From NCBI RefSeq assembly GCF_000582685.1, contig NZ_KK073768.1, forward strand, positions 5,098,399 to 5,162,398: a stretch of 64,000 nt of DNA, read 5' to 3'. The stretch's first letter is position 1. Each line of letters starts with the position of its first letter. The notes below the pieces were generated by a model, which was not told the origin of the DNA, made no database searches, and worked only from the letters and a program-made list of their open reading frames with translations. The DNA comes from [Scytonema hofmanni] UTEX 2349. GTDB lineage: Bacteria; Cyanobacteriota; Cyanobacteriia; Cyanobacteriales; Nostocaceae. Shown here piece by piece: positions 25,674 through 34,675 of this stretch. The position numbers and the translations under genes were made by a program.

Positions 25674-26972
25674 ATGCTTAGATTTACAAGGCTAGTTGAA
25701 AAGGCATTTGTTGTATTTTCTCTTTTTCTTTCAACAGCTGCTTTGATACCTGTACTTTTAGAAAGTCCAGATGGTAGTATTGCACAAGACCCTTATAGTC
25801 CCTTACTTTTCATGGGGATTTATATGGTAACTTTGCTTTTGCTTGTAACACGACGAAAGAGTTTTTTGCTGGTTACACAAAAGGACTTTTTAATTTGGGT
25901 ACTGGTAGGAATTGCATTAGCATCAGCAATTTGGACTGTAGCACCAGATATTACGTTACGCCGCAGTTTATTGTTGTTAGGAACAACTATATTTGGGATA
26001 TACCTAGCTATGCGCTACAGCTTGCGAGAGCAACTACAGTTATTAAGCTGGGCGCTAGGTTTGGTAATTTTACTTAGTATTGTGTTTGCCATAGGATTGC
26101 CATCTTACGGTTTGATGAGCATTCAAGAGGGAGGCGTTCACGCAGGTGCTTGGCGGGGTATAACGTCGCACAAAAACCTCTTAGGACGGTTGATGGTTTT
26201 GAGCAGTATGGTGTTTTTATTTGTGGCAATTTCTGATTCTATTGCTAATAGTAAATACCGCTGGCTGCCGTGGATTGGCTATGTTCTTTCCATTGTTTTA
26301 GTAGTTCTTTCAACATCAAAAACTGCCATAGTTGGGTTTGTGGTATTGATGATAATTATGCCGTTGTATAGAACTTGGCGGCGTAATTATAACCAACTAA
26401 TACCGATAGCGATCGCTCTCATTCTTGTAATCGGAAGTGCAACTATTTTGTTTGTCGATAACTTACCCTTCATCACCAGTGTATTAGGGAGAGATTTGAC
26501 ACTCACAGGACGCACAGAGATATGGAGTACAATGCTTGAACTCATTCAAGAACGTCCTTTATTAGGCTACGGATTCAATGGCTTTTGGAGAGATTGGGAT
26601 AGCGATGTAACTGCCTATCTTTGGCGTACACTTCAATGGGAATGTCCCTACGGTCATAACGGCTTTATGGATTTATTAGCCGAATTAGGTATATGCGGAT
26701 TAGCTGTATTTTTATTGAGTTTAATAACAGCTTATATCCAAGGAGTACGCTGGTTAAGAATTACCAAAAATGTCGAAGGACTATGGACATTAATGTATCT
26801 AAGTTTTTTGGTCATTTATAACATCAGCGAAAGTACTTTATTAGCTACTAACAGCATCTTTTGGATACTATATGTATCCACAATTTTCTCAATGGCTATA
26901 GAGTCAGAGCAAGCTCAAATTTACAGCTATGCGGCTGTAATGGCAAAAGAAAAAGAGCCAAATTTTAGATAA
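25674..26972 (+). CDS. O-antigen ligase / Wzy-type polymerase
   Basis: 432 residues from the ATG at 25674. There are about 11 hydrophobic helices, with the conserved large periplasmic-loop region containing GRTEIWSTMLELIQERPLLGYGFNGFW and HNGFMDLLAELGICG, the Wzy_C/RfaL signature with its essential H. Such proteins polymerise or ligate lipid-linked oligosaccharides at the periplasmic face. It is the first gene of the plus-strand operon, with a glycosyltransferase following after 9 bp. Confidence 0.88.
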   Translation: MLRFTRLVEKAFVVFSLFLSTAALIPVLLESPDGSIAQDPYSPLLFMGIYMVTLLLLVTRRKSFLLVTQKDFLIWVLVGIALASAIWTVAPDITLRRSLLLLGTTIFGIYLAMRYSLREQLQLLSWALGLVILLSIVFAIGLPSYGLMSIQEGGVHAGAWRGITSHKNLLGRLMVLSSMVFLFVAISDSIANSKYRWLPWIGYVLSIVLVVLSTSKTAIVGFVVLMIIMPLYRTWRRNYNQLIPIAIALILVIGSATILFVDNLPFITSVLGRDLTLTGRTEIWSTMLELIQERPLLGYGFNGFWRDWDSDVTAYLWRTLQWECPYGHNGFMDLLAELGICGLAVFLLSLITAYIQGVRWLRITKNVEGLWTLMYLSFLVIYNISESTLLATNSIFWILYVSTIFSMAIESEQAQIYSYAAVMAKEKEPNFR

Positions 26973-26981
26973 GGAAAAAGA

Positions 26982-27911
26982 ATGCTAATTTCAGTATGTA
27001 TAGCAAGTTATAAACGTCCTGAAGGATTAAACCGCTTGCTAACTGGTTTAAATCAGCTAACTTTTAACAAGTGTGAAACTCCAGAAATAGAAGTAATTAT
27101 TGTTGATAACGATGTCACTGGTTCTGCGAGTAAAGTTTGCACAAGTCAGCTGCTTAAATTCAAATGGAAAATGAAATATTTCATTGAACCGCAGCGGGGT
27201 ATTTCCTATGCGAGAAATAAAGCGATCGCCTGCGTTAACAAAAATGCCAACTTCATCGCTTTCATCGATGATGACGAAGTTCCTCAACCATCTTGGTTAG
27301 ATGAACTTTTATCAGTTCAGCAAACACATAATGCAGACGTAGTAACCGGACCAGTATTACCGTACTTTATCAAATCAGACGTACCTAACTGGGTTATCCA
27401 AGGTAAATTTTTTGAGCCACAACGTCACCCCACAGGACATCTACTCAAAGTTGCATTTACCAACAACGTCCTAATTCGCTCCTCAATTTTACACGACATA
27501 GATAAAATTTTTGACGAGCGTTTTGCACTCTCCGGAGGTGAAGATTCCCACTTTTTCATGCGCCTTTACCGTGCAGGATATAAAGTAATATGGGCAGATC
27601 AAGCCTTAGTTTACGAGTGGATACCCGAAAGCCGAACCAACATCAAATGGATACTTCAACGCGGTTATTTAGGTTGGAGCAGACACAGCTTTTGTGAGCG
27701 AGAACTTTACCCTTCAATCATCCTACTCACCATACGCATCACCAAAGGAATCGCACTAATTGCTCAAGGATTATGCTTCATCCTTCCCTCTCTTTTCTTC
27801 GGACAGCATCAATTTATTAAAGCATTATTACGTATTTACAAAGGTGTAGGAACACTCGCAGGTATCGCCGGAATGCGCTACGAAGCTTACAAAATAACTC
27901 AAGGAATATAA
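26982..27911 (+). CDS. Family 2 glycosyltransferase
   Basis: 309 residues. The GT-A fold is shown by ISVCIASYKRPEGLNRLL, EVIIVDNDVTGSASK, the metal-binding FIAFIDDDEVPQPSWL and the acidic GGEDSHFFMRLYRAGYK near residue 190. The C-terminal hydrophobic stretch ITKGIALIAQGLCFILPSLFFG suggests membrane association. It starts 9 bp after the polymerase gene, so it is almost certainly in the same transcript. It builds the exopolysaccharide repeat unit. Sugar and linkage are unknown. Confidence 0.88.
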   Translation: MLISVCIASYKRPEGLNRLLTGLNQLTFNKCETPEIEVIIVDNDVTGSASKVCTSQLLKFKWKMKYFIEPQRGISYARNKAIACVNKNANFIAFIDDDEVPQPSWLDELLSVQQTHNADVVTGPVLPYFIKSDVPNWVIQGKFFEPQRHPTGHLLKVAFTNNVLIRSSILHDIDKIFDERFALSGGEDSHFFMRLYRAGYKVIWADQALVYEWIPESRTNIKWILQRGYLGWSRHSFCERELYPSIILLTIRITKGIALIAQGLCFILPSLFFGQHQFIKALLRIYKGVGTLAGIAGMRYEAYKITQGI

Positions 27912-28062
27912 CCAAACAAACTTGAATCTAACTCTTCAAAAATAGATTCTCTCCTCCTTCCTTGGCGTCTTGGCGGTTCGTTAAAAAGGTGCATCTCAAC
28001 TCATCTTTTGTAATTGTGAGAAACCAACTCTTCAACACACCTCATAAATTAATAACTTACAC

Positions 28063-28108
28063 GTAGTAAGCGTTGAAACGCTTATTTAAGCACTAAAGTG
28101 CTTACTAC
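28063..28108. repeat. Double-hairpin repeat, GTAGTRAGCG family (copy 3)
   Basis: The ends GTAGTAAG and CTTACTAC are perfectly inverted. The inner hairpins are AAGCGTTGAAACGCTT and AAGCACTAAAGTGCTT. It lies in the 219-bp gap between two glycosyltransferase genes of the same operon. Confidence 0.8.
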
Positions 28109-28130
28109 CTAAAAACTCCCAACTTTCCCA

Positions 28131-29276
28131 ATGAAAATATTATACTTAACAACCGTCCTTCCTAGCAAAAAAACAACAGGCGGTGAAATTGCCTCACAGT
28201 CATTTATTGATGCTCTTCAACATAATAGACATGAAGTCTTAGTTATCGGATATCAACGCCCAAACAGTATTCTCAACCCAAAAAACAATGAAATACCCAT
28301 TGCCAAAAGACACATAGAAACCCAAAAATCCCGACTTTATCCCATGCTTTGGATGAGTTTAGGACTATTAAAAAATCTTCCCTACTCCTCAGCCAAATAT
28401 TATTCTCAAAAATACATCAATCAACTAAAAACTCTTTTAAAACAAGAAAATTTTGACATTTTCATCATAGATCATGCCCAAATGGGCTGGTTAGTGCCTT
28501 TCGTTAACAACAAAGCCAAAATTATATTCATCGCTCATAACGTTGAACATGAAATATATCTCGCGCAATTAAAAAACTCTCAAAGCCAAATATCACAACA
28601 TATATATCAGCGAGAAACTGACCTCATCAAAGATATGGAAGATAATTTGGCGAAAACAGCTACACAAGTTTGGACATTTACCGAAGACGATGCAAGCTAT
28701 TTTTTAAACCTCAATAAAGCAACTAAATCCTTTCATTTACCTTCAAATTTAAAAATATCACCACATCAACCTACAATCAAAAACTTTGATATAGGTATTA
28801 TCGGTTCTTGGACATGGAAAGCTAATAAATTAGGACTGAATTGGTTTTTAGAAAAAGTTTATCCGCACTTACCCACAAACTTATCAATTCACATAGCTGG
28901 GTTAGGTGCCGAATGGTTGCGCGGAAAGTATCCTAATATCAATTATTGCGGTTTTGTCCCCAGTGTCCAAACATTTATGACACAGGCAAAAGTGTTAGCA
29001 ATTCCCTCTATTAGTGGGGGTGGGGTACAGATAAAAACTTTGGATGCGATCGCTTCAGGTTCTCCTTTAGTAGCAACACCTACAGCATTACGTGGCATAT
29101 CTGAATATCCCTCTTCAGTTATAGTTGCCGAAAAGCCAGAGGAATTCGCTAATAGTTTAGTTCAATTATTAACTTTAAACACAATACCAGATATTTGTGC
29201 CGATGCGATCGCCTGGTCAGAAAACCGCCGCTCGAAATTTTCTGCGGATATTATTTATGCCATAAATCATCTTTAA
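28131..29276 (+). CDS. GT4-family glycosyltransferase
   Basis: 381 residues of GT-B fold. It starts MKILYLTTVLPSKKTTGGEIASQSFI, with the glycine-containing acceptor loop. The linker has IFIAHNVEHEIYLAQLK, and the donor domain has IGIIGSWTWKANKLGLNWFLEKV, INYCGFVPSVQTFM and ISGGGVQIKTLDAIASGSPLVATP. The expected E of the EX7E motif is replaced around GVQIKTLDA. It acts in the cytoplasm in the exopolysaccharide operon. It is AT-richer than the first two genes of the operon. Confidence 0.85.
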   Translation: MKILYLTTVLPSKKTTGGEIASQSFIDALQHNRHEVLVIGYQRPNSILNPKNNEIPIAKRHIETQKSRLYPMLWMSLGLLKNLPYSSAKYYSQKYINQLKTLLKQENFDIFIIDHAQMGWLVPFVNNKAKIIFIAHNVEHEIYLAQLKNSQSQISQHIYQRETDLIKDMEDNLAKTATQVWTFTEDDASYFLNLNKATKSFHLPSNLKISPHQPTIKNFDIGIIGSWTWKANKLGLNWFLEKVYPHLPTNLSIHIAGLGAEWLRGKYPNINYCGFVPSVQTFMTQAKVLAIPSISGGGVQIKTLDAIASGSPLVATPTALRGISEYPSSVIVAEKPEEFANSLVQLLTLNTIPDICADAIAWSENRRSKFSADIIYAINHL

Positions 29277-29294
29277 TACATTAACAATATATCA

Positions 29295-30482
29295 ATGCAA
29301 AGACTCAAATTAATACTACAAAGAAGCTTCATAGGAAAAATTTTCATTGGCTTTATCTTAGTTTTACTGTCTACAAATCTCTACCTTTTTTCGCCACAAT
29401 TCCCCAGCAGCACAGAAGCCGCAGTTACTAATATTATCTTGCCCTTATCTACTCGCGGTTCTCAAATTGTTGACACCAAAGGCAAAATTGTCATGCTGCG
29501 CGGCATCAACTGGTTTGGTATAGAAATTAACACACATGCACCTCACGGTCTTTGGAGCAGAGATTATAAAGACATGCTGGCTCAAATTAAAAGTTTGGGC
29601 TACAACTTCATCCGCTTACCCTATTCCGTAGAAGCTCTGCGTTCTCCAAACATCAGCGGTATCAACTTTTCCATCGGTGCAAATAAAGATTTGCAAGGCA
29701 AAACCCCCCTTGAAGTGATGGATTTAGTAATTCAAGAAGCTCAACGTCAAGGGTTGCTGATTCTGTTAGATAGTCACTGTCTTAAAGATGATCATATTTC
29801 CGAATTATGGTACGGTGACGGATTCACTGAGAAAGACTGGATTGACACTTGGAAGATGCTGGCAAATCGTTACAAAAAATACACCAACATCATCGGAGCC
29901 GATTTGAAGAACGAACCCCACGGTAGTGCTAGTTGGGGAACTGGAAACCAAGCCACAGACTGGCAATTAGCAGCAGAGCGGGCAGGAAATCAGATTCTCA
30001 GTATAAACCCAAATTGGCTAATTCTCGTTGAAGGAATAGAGAAAAATGTGCCTGGTCAAAAACAGTCAAATTACTTTTGGGGTGCAAATTTAGAAGGTGT
30101 CCGCAAATATCCAGTGCGTCTGAAAGTAGCCAAAAAGCTAGTATATTCACCCCACGAATATGGTGGTTCTAATGTGTCGTGGTTTGCAGATCCAATATTC
30201 CCAGCAAACTTATATCAACGCTGGGAAACTGGATTTAATTATATTGCCACTCAGCGTATTGCCCCGATTTTAATTGGTGAATTTGGTGGATATTTTGTAG
30301 ATAACAAATCAAAAGAAGGAATTTGGCAACGGTTTCTTGTCGATTACATTGCTAAGAAAAAGTTGAGCTTTGCTTATTGGTGTTGGAATCCCAATAGTAA
30401 AGGTACTGGCGGCATTTTGCTAGATGACTGGCGAAATATAAATGCTCCCAAACAGAAACTTTTGAACAAATTACTGAAATGA
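29295..30482 (+). CDS. Secreted glycoside hydrolase family 5 (cellulase-like)
   Basis: 395 residues with a signal or anchor helix (IFIGFILVLLSTNLYLF, about 15-35). The GH5 TIM barrel then has LRGINWFGIEIN, LILLDSHCLKDD, the acid/base Glu in ADLKNEPHGSASWG, YSPHEYGG and the nucleophile Glu in PILIGEFGGYF. It should cleave a beta-1,4-type glucan or similar chain outside the inner membrane. Its place inside the polysaccharide operon, 18 bp after the GT4 gene, suggests trimming or release of the polymer, as cellulases do in cellulose synthase clusters (inference). Confidence 0.9.
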   Translation: MQRLKLILQRSFIGKIFIGFILVLLSTNLYLFSPQFPSSTEAAVTNIILPLSTRGSQIVDTKGKIVMLRGINWFGIEINTHAPHGLWSRDYKDMLAQIKSLGYNFIRLPYSVEALRSPNISGINFSIGANKDLQGKTPLEVMDLVIQEAQRQGLLILLDSHCLKDDHISELWYGDGFTEKDWIDTWKMLANRYKKYTNIIGADLKNEPHGSASWGTGNQATDWQLAAERAGNQILSINPNWLILVEGIEKNVPGQKQSNYFWGANLEGVRKYPVRLKVAKKLVYSPHEYGGSNVSWFADPIFPANLYQRWETGFNYIATQRIAPILIGEFGGYFVDNKSKEGIWQRFLVDYIAKKKLSFAYWCWNPNSKGTGGILLDDWRNINAPKQKLLNKLLK

Positions 30483-30517
30483 CTCATGAAACTCATACGT
30501 AAATTCAAATAGCTCTC

Positions 30518-30563
30518 AGTCCGCGTAGGCGGACTTTGTTTGTGTAGCCGCGACTTCCAGTCG
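30518..30563. repeat. Dispersed repeat, GTCCGCGTAGGCGGAC family (copy 1)
   Basis: The hairpin AGTCCGCGTAGGCGGACT is followed by TTGTTTGTGTAGCCGCGACTT and a second small hairpin. A close copy is at 31756-31802 and a diverged one at 60357-60404. It sits between two genes of the polysaccharide operon. Confidence 0.75.
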
Positions 30564-30601
30564 TTAGGCAACAGTAAAAAATAAAAATATAGGAATTTAA
30601 C

Positions 30602-31723
30602 ATGTCGAAAAATACCAAAGCACGCCTTTTAATTGTCTCGATGAGAGACTTACATTCTCAAGCTTTTCGTTCTGCTGAATATGAATTTGAAGATGCAATT
30701 TGCACTTTTGACTATGCTGATATGCTGACACCTGAATTTGCATCTGGTTTCTCTGAGCAAATAAATAAAAAGTTAGCAAATTACGCGGGATTAACTGTAG
30801 GTAACGGCAAGCTTTTGAAATCAGGTTGCCAAACATCAACTATAGAGAAAGAATATGATTTATTATTTTTTATCTGCCAGCACTTTTGGGATATTACCTG
30901 TATAAATTCAATAAAACAATGGCGAGAAAAGAGTCATAAAGCTGTTTTATGGATAGATGAAATATGGGCGAAAGAAGTTTTAGAACATAAAACTAAGCTT
31001 TGTCTGGAAATTGTCAAAGATTTTGATTATATTTTCACGACTCAAGCGAAGAGTCTTGATGCGATCGCTAATCTAGTTCAACGCCCTTGTTACTCTCTAC
31101 CTTATGCTGTCGATGCAATAAAATTTTGCCCTTATCCACATCAACCTCAAAGAAATATTGATGTTTATAGTATCGGTCGTCGTTCGCCAATAGTACACAA
31201 AGCTTTAATAGAACTAGCAGAAAAAGATAATTTTTTATATTTGCATGACACTCTCAAGGGTTTGCAAATGATGGATTATAAAGAACATCGAACTTTATAT
31301 ATTAATCTAATTAAAAGAAGTCGTTATTTCATCGCTAATAAAGCCAAATTTGACAGCGTTAATCAAACAGGTAATCAAGAAGAATTAGGTTCTCGCTTTT
31401 TTGAAGGAGCCGCAGGTGGAGCAGTAATGATTGGAACTCCTCCAATTTGTGAAGCTTATACTACATACTTTAATTGGCAAGATGCGGTAATTGAAATTCC
31501 CTATAATGCTGCTGATATAGGTGATATCATAGCAGAACTTGATGCACAGCCCGAACGCATCAAGAGAATACGTCAAGACAATATTATTAACTCACTATTA
31601 CGCCACGACTGGGTATATCGCTGGAGCCAAATATTAGATAAAGTCGGACTCGAACAGACACCAGAAATGTTATCTAGACAAGCTGATTTAAAGAACCTAG
31701 CCCAATTACTAATGCAAGCATAA
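30602..31723 (+). CDS. GT1-like glycosyltransferase (CgeB-type)
   Basis: 373 residues. The N terminus is unusual (RLLIVSMRDLHSQAFRSAEYEFEDA). The middle has KAVLWIDEIWAKEVL and SLPYAVDAIKFCPYP, and the C-terminal part has NIDVYSIGRRSPIVHKALI and GSRFFEGAAGGAVMIGTPP, which resembles the Glyco_trans_1_2 donor-site loop of CgeB/GT4-like enzymes. It probably transfers a sugar to the exopolysaccharide unit, and donor and acceptor are unknown. It is the last plus-strand gene of the cluster. A hairpin repeat (31756-31802) follows it and may help termination. Confidence 0.7.
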   Translation: MSKNTKARLLIVSMRDLHSQAFRSAEYEFEDAICTFDYADMLTPEFASGFSEQINKKLANYAGLTVGNGKLLKSGCQTSTIEKEYDLLFFICQHFWDITCINSIKQWREKSHKAVLWIDEIWAKEVLEHKTKLCLEIVKDFDYIFTTQAKSLDAIANLVQRPCYSLPYAVDAIKFCPYPHQPQRNIDVYSIGRRSPIVHKALIELAEKDNFLYLHDTLKGLQMMDYKEHRTLYINLIKRSRYFIANKAKFDSVNQTGNQEELGSRFFEGAAGGAVMIGTPPICEAYTTYFNWQDAVIEIPYNAADIGDIIAELDAQPERIKRIRQDNIINSLLRHDWVYRWSQILDKVGLEQTPEMLSRQADLKNLAQLLMQA

Positions 31724-31755
31724 ACTAGCCTAAATAACAGATTTACAAAGTATTT

Positions 31756-31802
31756 AGCCCGCGTAGGCGGGCTTTGTTAGTGTAGCCGCGACTTCTAGTC
31801 GC
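31756..31802. repeat. Dispersed repeat, GCCCGCGTAGGCGGGC family (copy 2)
   Basis: The hairpin AGCCCGCGTAGGCGGGCT is followed by TTGTTAGTGTAGCCGCGACTT. It is nearly identical to 30518-30563 apart from compensated stem changes. It lies between convergent genes and could serve as a bidirectional terminator. Confidence 0.75.
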
Positions 31803-31811
31803 CAGGGTTAA

Positions 31812-32600
31812 TTACAACCTATCAGCAGTTTTCCAAATTCTTCTGTCATCTTTACGGTCTTTTTTCAGAAACAACTTGAATTTTTGTTTCAAAAGAAGTA
31901 GAAAGAAAACAACATCATCTACTAAATATCTTTTCCACAATCTTTTAGGTTCACTTAATAATCTAAACAACCATTCTAACCCTACTTCACTCATCCATTT
32001 AGGCGCTCTTTTCACATTGCCGGCTTCAAAATCGATAGTTGCCCCTAATGCCATAAATATTTTGATAAATGGCAAATTATGTTTGTGCTTGTATATCCAC
32101 TTTTCTTGTTTTGGAGCACCAACACCTATCGCCAAAACTGTGGCACGCGAATTATTAATCATGTCAATTATGTTTTGACATTCTTTTTCATCATGTTCAA
32201 ACCCAAAAGGCGGAGAATATGTAGCAATTACCATATTTCTGCCGATTTTTTGATTTATCTTATTTTGAGCCGTAAAAGCTACTCCTTTACCTGCTCCTAA
32301 AAGAAAAATCTTTATTTCTTCATTTTTCTTATGGTAATTGTAGAAAGCAGGAAATATGTCGGAACCTGAGATTTTTTCTTTGATTGGTGTTCCGAGAAAT
32401 CTTGAAGCATAAATCAGGATTTTACTGTCACAAAGGTTATAATCACTAATGCTGTATGCTTGCAAAAATTCTGGATCTTTTTCGAGTTTGATGAGATGAT
32501 CGACATTGGGCGTAAATACTACCCCCGATTCTAAGTTTTCTAAAAACTCTCTCTTTGACAAGTTGTCAAATTCCAAGTTCAGAATTTTAACTTTTTTCAT
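31812..32600 (-). CDS. WecG/TagA/CpsF-family glycosyltransferase
   Basis: 262 residues from the ATG at 32600. A TTG further upstream is not needed. Family signatures are TPNVDHLIKLEKDPEFLQAY, LCDSKILIYASRFLG, the GXGK-like LLGAGKGVAFTAQNKI and VGAPKQEKWIYKHKHNLP, followed by GATIDFEAGNVKRAPKWM. Members add N-acetylmannosaminuronic acid or similar sugars to lipid-linked precursors (TagA, WecG). It faces the plus-strand operon convergently and probably completes the exopolysaccharide unit. Confidence 0.9.
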   Translation of the reverse strand: MKKVKILNLEFDNLSKREFLENLESGVVFTPNVDHLIKLEKDPEFLQAYSISDYNLCDSKILIYASRFLGTPIKEKISGSDIFPAFYNYHKKNEEIKIFLLGAGKGVAFTAQNKINQKIGRNMVIATYSPPFGFEHDEKECQNIIDMINNSRATVLAIGVGAPKQEKWIYKHKHNLPFIKIFMALGATIDFEAGNVKRAPKWMSEVGLEWLFRLLSEPKRLWKRYLVDDVVFFLLLLKQKFKLFLKKDRKDDRRIWKTADRL

Positions 32601-33588
32601 GGTAGCGCCCAGTACGTGATAACTTTCAACTTGTTCACAAAACAAACAATATACAGTGAAGCGTGAGGAGAAGTTTCACTTCTTCAATATTGTTCTTTTA
32701 ATGTTCCGGATTTTCTTGGTCTAGACATTTGTCATCAGATATAAATACATTAAATTGGCAATACATGAAAGCCATTTAGTAGCAGTTACATCAATTGTGG
32801 ATAAAGTAAATTAGGGGCAATATCTAACAATCATGCAAAGCTAGCTGGCTTACCCCGAATCTGCTTTATCACGAACAAAACTAGAACATTTAACCACACA
32901 ATGTGTAATGTGAGAAACTAATTCAAAACCAAGTAAGTTGAGGAGCAATATAATTTTGGTTGTAATTTACCAAATTTTTGTCGTAGATAAAATTTAAGCT
33001 TACAGGAAATTTTATAACGATTTCAATTTGATAATAAATAATAGCTTAACATAAAATATAAAAAGATAATAGTAGCTTCACTTATTTTTTATGAAAAAAA
33101 TATTAAGTTCAGTAGGTATAAAGTTAAGAAAAGGCGGAATTTTCTGGAATTTATCTGTTTTGACTTGCAGAAGTTAGGCGATCGCGAAGATGAAAAATTT
33201 GTAAAGCACAGTCCAGAGACTGGCATAGTCGATTAATGTAAAACTACTGCAATTTTTCTTTGTCCAGCTGTGCCGGGCAAAAACAACAGCCTTCTCAGCA
33301 CTGTTGCAGTTTCATGCTCCGGCATCACCTCTCCCAACTGCCGTAGAAACTTTCAGAGCATGGAATGTCTTTACTCCCTATTTTCAGAGGAATAAGTATA
33401 GTTAATTTTTGTCAAGCGTAAAATTCAGGTTATATTACTTGATTTTCTGGTGTCAGATATTAAATACTTTCTACCCAATTAAGTATGTATGAATTGATTT
33501 TTTGGTGTTAAATTTTGAATATTGCCAAAAGTTGACTCAAACAACGAAACTGATTATGTATTCTGGCAATATTATTTGAGGAGTGAAT
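32601..33588. other. Long AT-rich intergenic region
   Basis: About 990 bp without a supported gene. A GC-richer island at about 33230-33400 contains short segments that look like a decayed coding remnant in the minus direction, but no frame is long enough to name. The promoter and ribosome binding site (GAGGAG, 33578-33583) of the beta-barrel gene lie at its right end. Confidence 0.4.
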
Positions 33589-34428
33589 GTGAGTAATATT
33601 TTTTTTCGTAAACGTGTTTTTTGCCTGACCAGTGCAACTGTGGCAGTTCTAAGTAGCGGCTTATCTGCTGTTGCTCAGACAGTACCAGCGGTTCAACAAT
33701 CAACTCAGCTATCCACAACTGAAGTGTCGGTTGACCAAAGGAGTGCTGGGGTAGAGACTCAAAGCCAAAACTTCTCTACTGTCTCAGAAGACAATCCAGT
33801 TTTGGTATCAGATTCTACAACTTCGCCACAGTTCCCAGGCATCACTACAGAGGAAACTGCTAATCCAATAGTCACGCCGGTTCCCGGAACAACGTCAACT
33901 TCATCTGCGGCACTAGCTGCCCAGTACCCACAAGAGCAATTTCAACCATCTTCACCTAAATTTGATTCTCAGGTGGCACAAGCGGATATTAATCCGGGTA
34001 GACCTACCCGTGGTGGCAGTAGCTATGTTGGTATTGCTGGTAACATTGGTATAAGTGGTGGTGACTCCGCTCTCGGCGACGGCAATTTTATGGTGATTAG
34101 CAAAATAGGATTGTCAAATGCCATATCAGTGCGTCCGTCGGCTGTGATTGGCGACAATACTGCTTTTTTGATTCCCGTTACTTACGATTTTTCCTTCCAG
34201 CAAGCATCAGATCCATTTAGCGAACCATTACCGATCGCTCCTTATGTTGGAGCTGGTGCAGCGATTAAAACTGGGGATGACACTCAAGCCGCCTTTTTAG
34301 TATCTGGTGGTATTGATGTACCTCTAAATGCTCAATTTACGGCAAATGCTGCTGTAAATGCCGCATTTTTTGATGAAACTGACATCGGATTGTCCATTGG
34401 AGTTGGTTACAACTTCGGTCGTTTCTAA
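33589..34428 (+). CDS. Secreted, probably outer-membrane beta-barrel protein
   Basis: 279 residues from the GTG at 33589, spaced well from the GAGGAG site. An in-frame GTG at 33583 is an alternative. A signal peptide (RVFCLTSATVAVLSSGLSAVAQ) is followed by a Ser/Thr/Gln-rich linker (about 25-140). The C-terminal domain of alternating strands (GGSSYVGIAGNIGISGGDSAL, IAPYVGAGAAIKTGDDTQ) ends GLSIGVGYNFGRF, with the aromatic last residue expected for outer-membrane barrels. It is similar in style to small eight-stranded opacity proteins. The function is unknown. Confidence 0.7.
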   Translation: MSNIFFRKRVFCLTSATVAVLSSGLSAVAQTVPAVQQSTQLSTTEVSVDQRSAGVETQSQNFSTVSEDNPVLVSDSTTSPQFPGITTEETANPIVTPVPGTTSTSSAALAAQYPQEQFQPSSPKFDSQVAQADINPGRPTRGGSSYVGIAGNIGISGGDSALGDGNFMVISKIGLSNAISVRPSAVIGDNTAFLIPVTYDFSFQQASDPFSEPLPIAPYVGAGAAIKTGDDTQAAFLVSGGIDVPLNAQFTANAAVNAAFFDETDIGLSIGVGYNFGRF

Positions 34429-34467
34429 ATCTAATTGAGAATTGGGCAATGGGCAAGGGAGGAGGCA

Positions 34468-34597
34468 ATACGGTTCGGTTAAGGTGCATAGTCCTTAAAG
34501 ATCCCCCATTATCCCCCTTTTTAAGGGGGAAATAGAGCTATTCTTAGCCCCCCTTTTTAAGGGGGGTTGGGGGGATCGAGTCTTATCCGAACCCTAT
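34468..34597. mobile_element. MITE-like element, ATACGGTTCGG ends
   Basis: ATACGGTTCGG and CCGAACCCTAT form near-perfect terminal inverted repeats. Inside are GATCCCCC against GGGGGGATC and two CCCCCTTTTTAAGGGGG-type hairpins. It is 130 bp with no gene. It is followed by tandem GCCCCAT units (34637-34669). Confidence 0.8.
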
Positions 34598-34675
34598 TGA
34601 GGGAGGAGGGGGAAACGGGAAAGGGGAAATTACCAATGCCCCATGCCCCATGCCCCATGCCCCATGCCCTAATTT

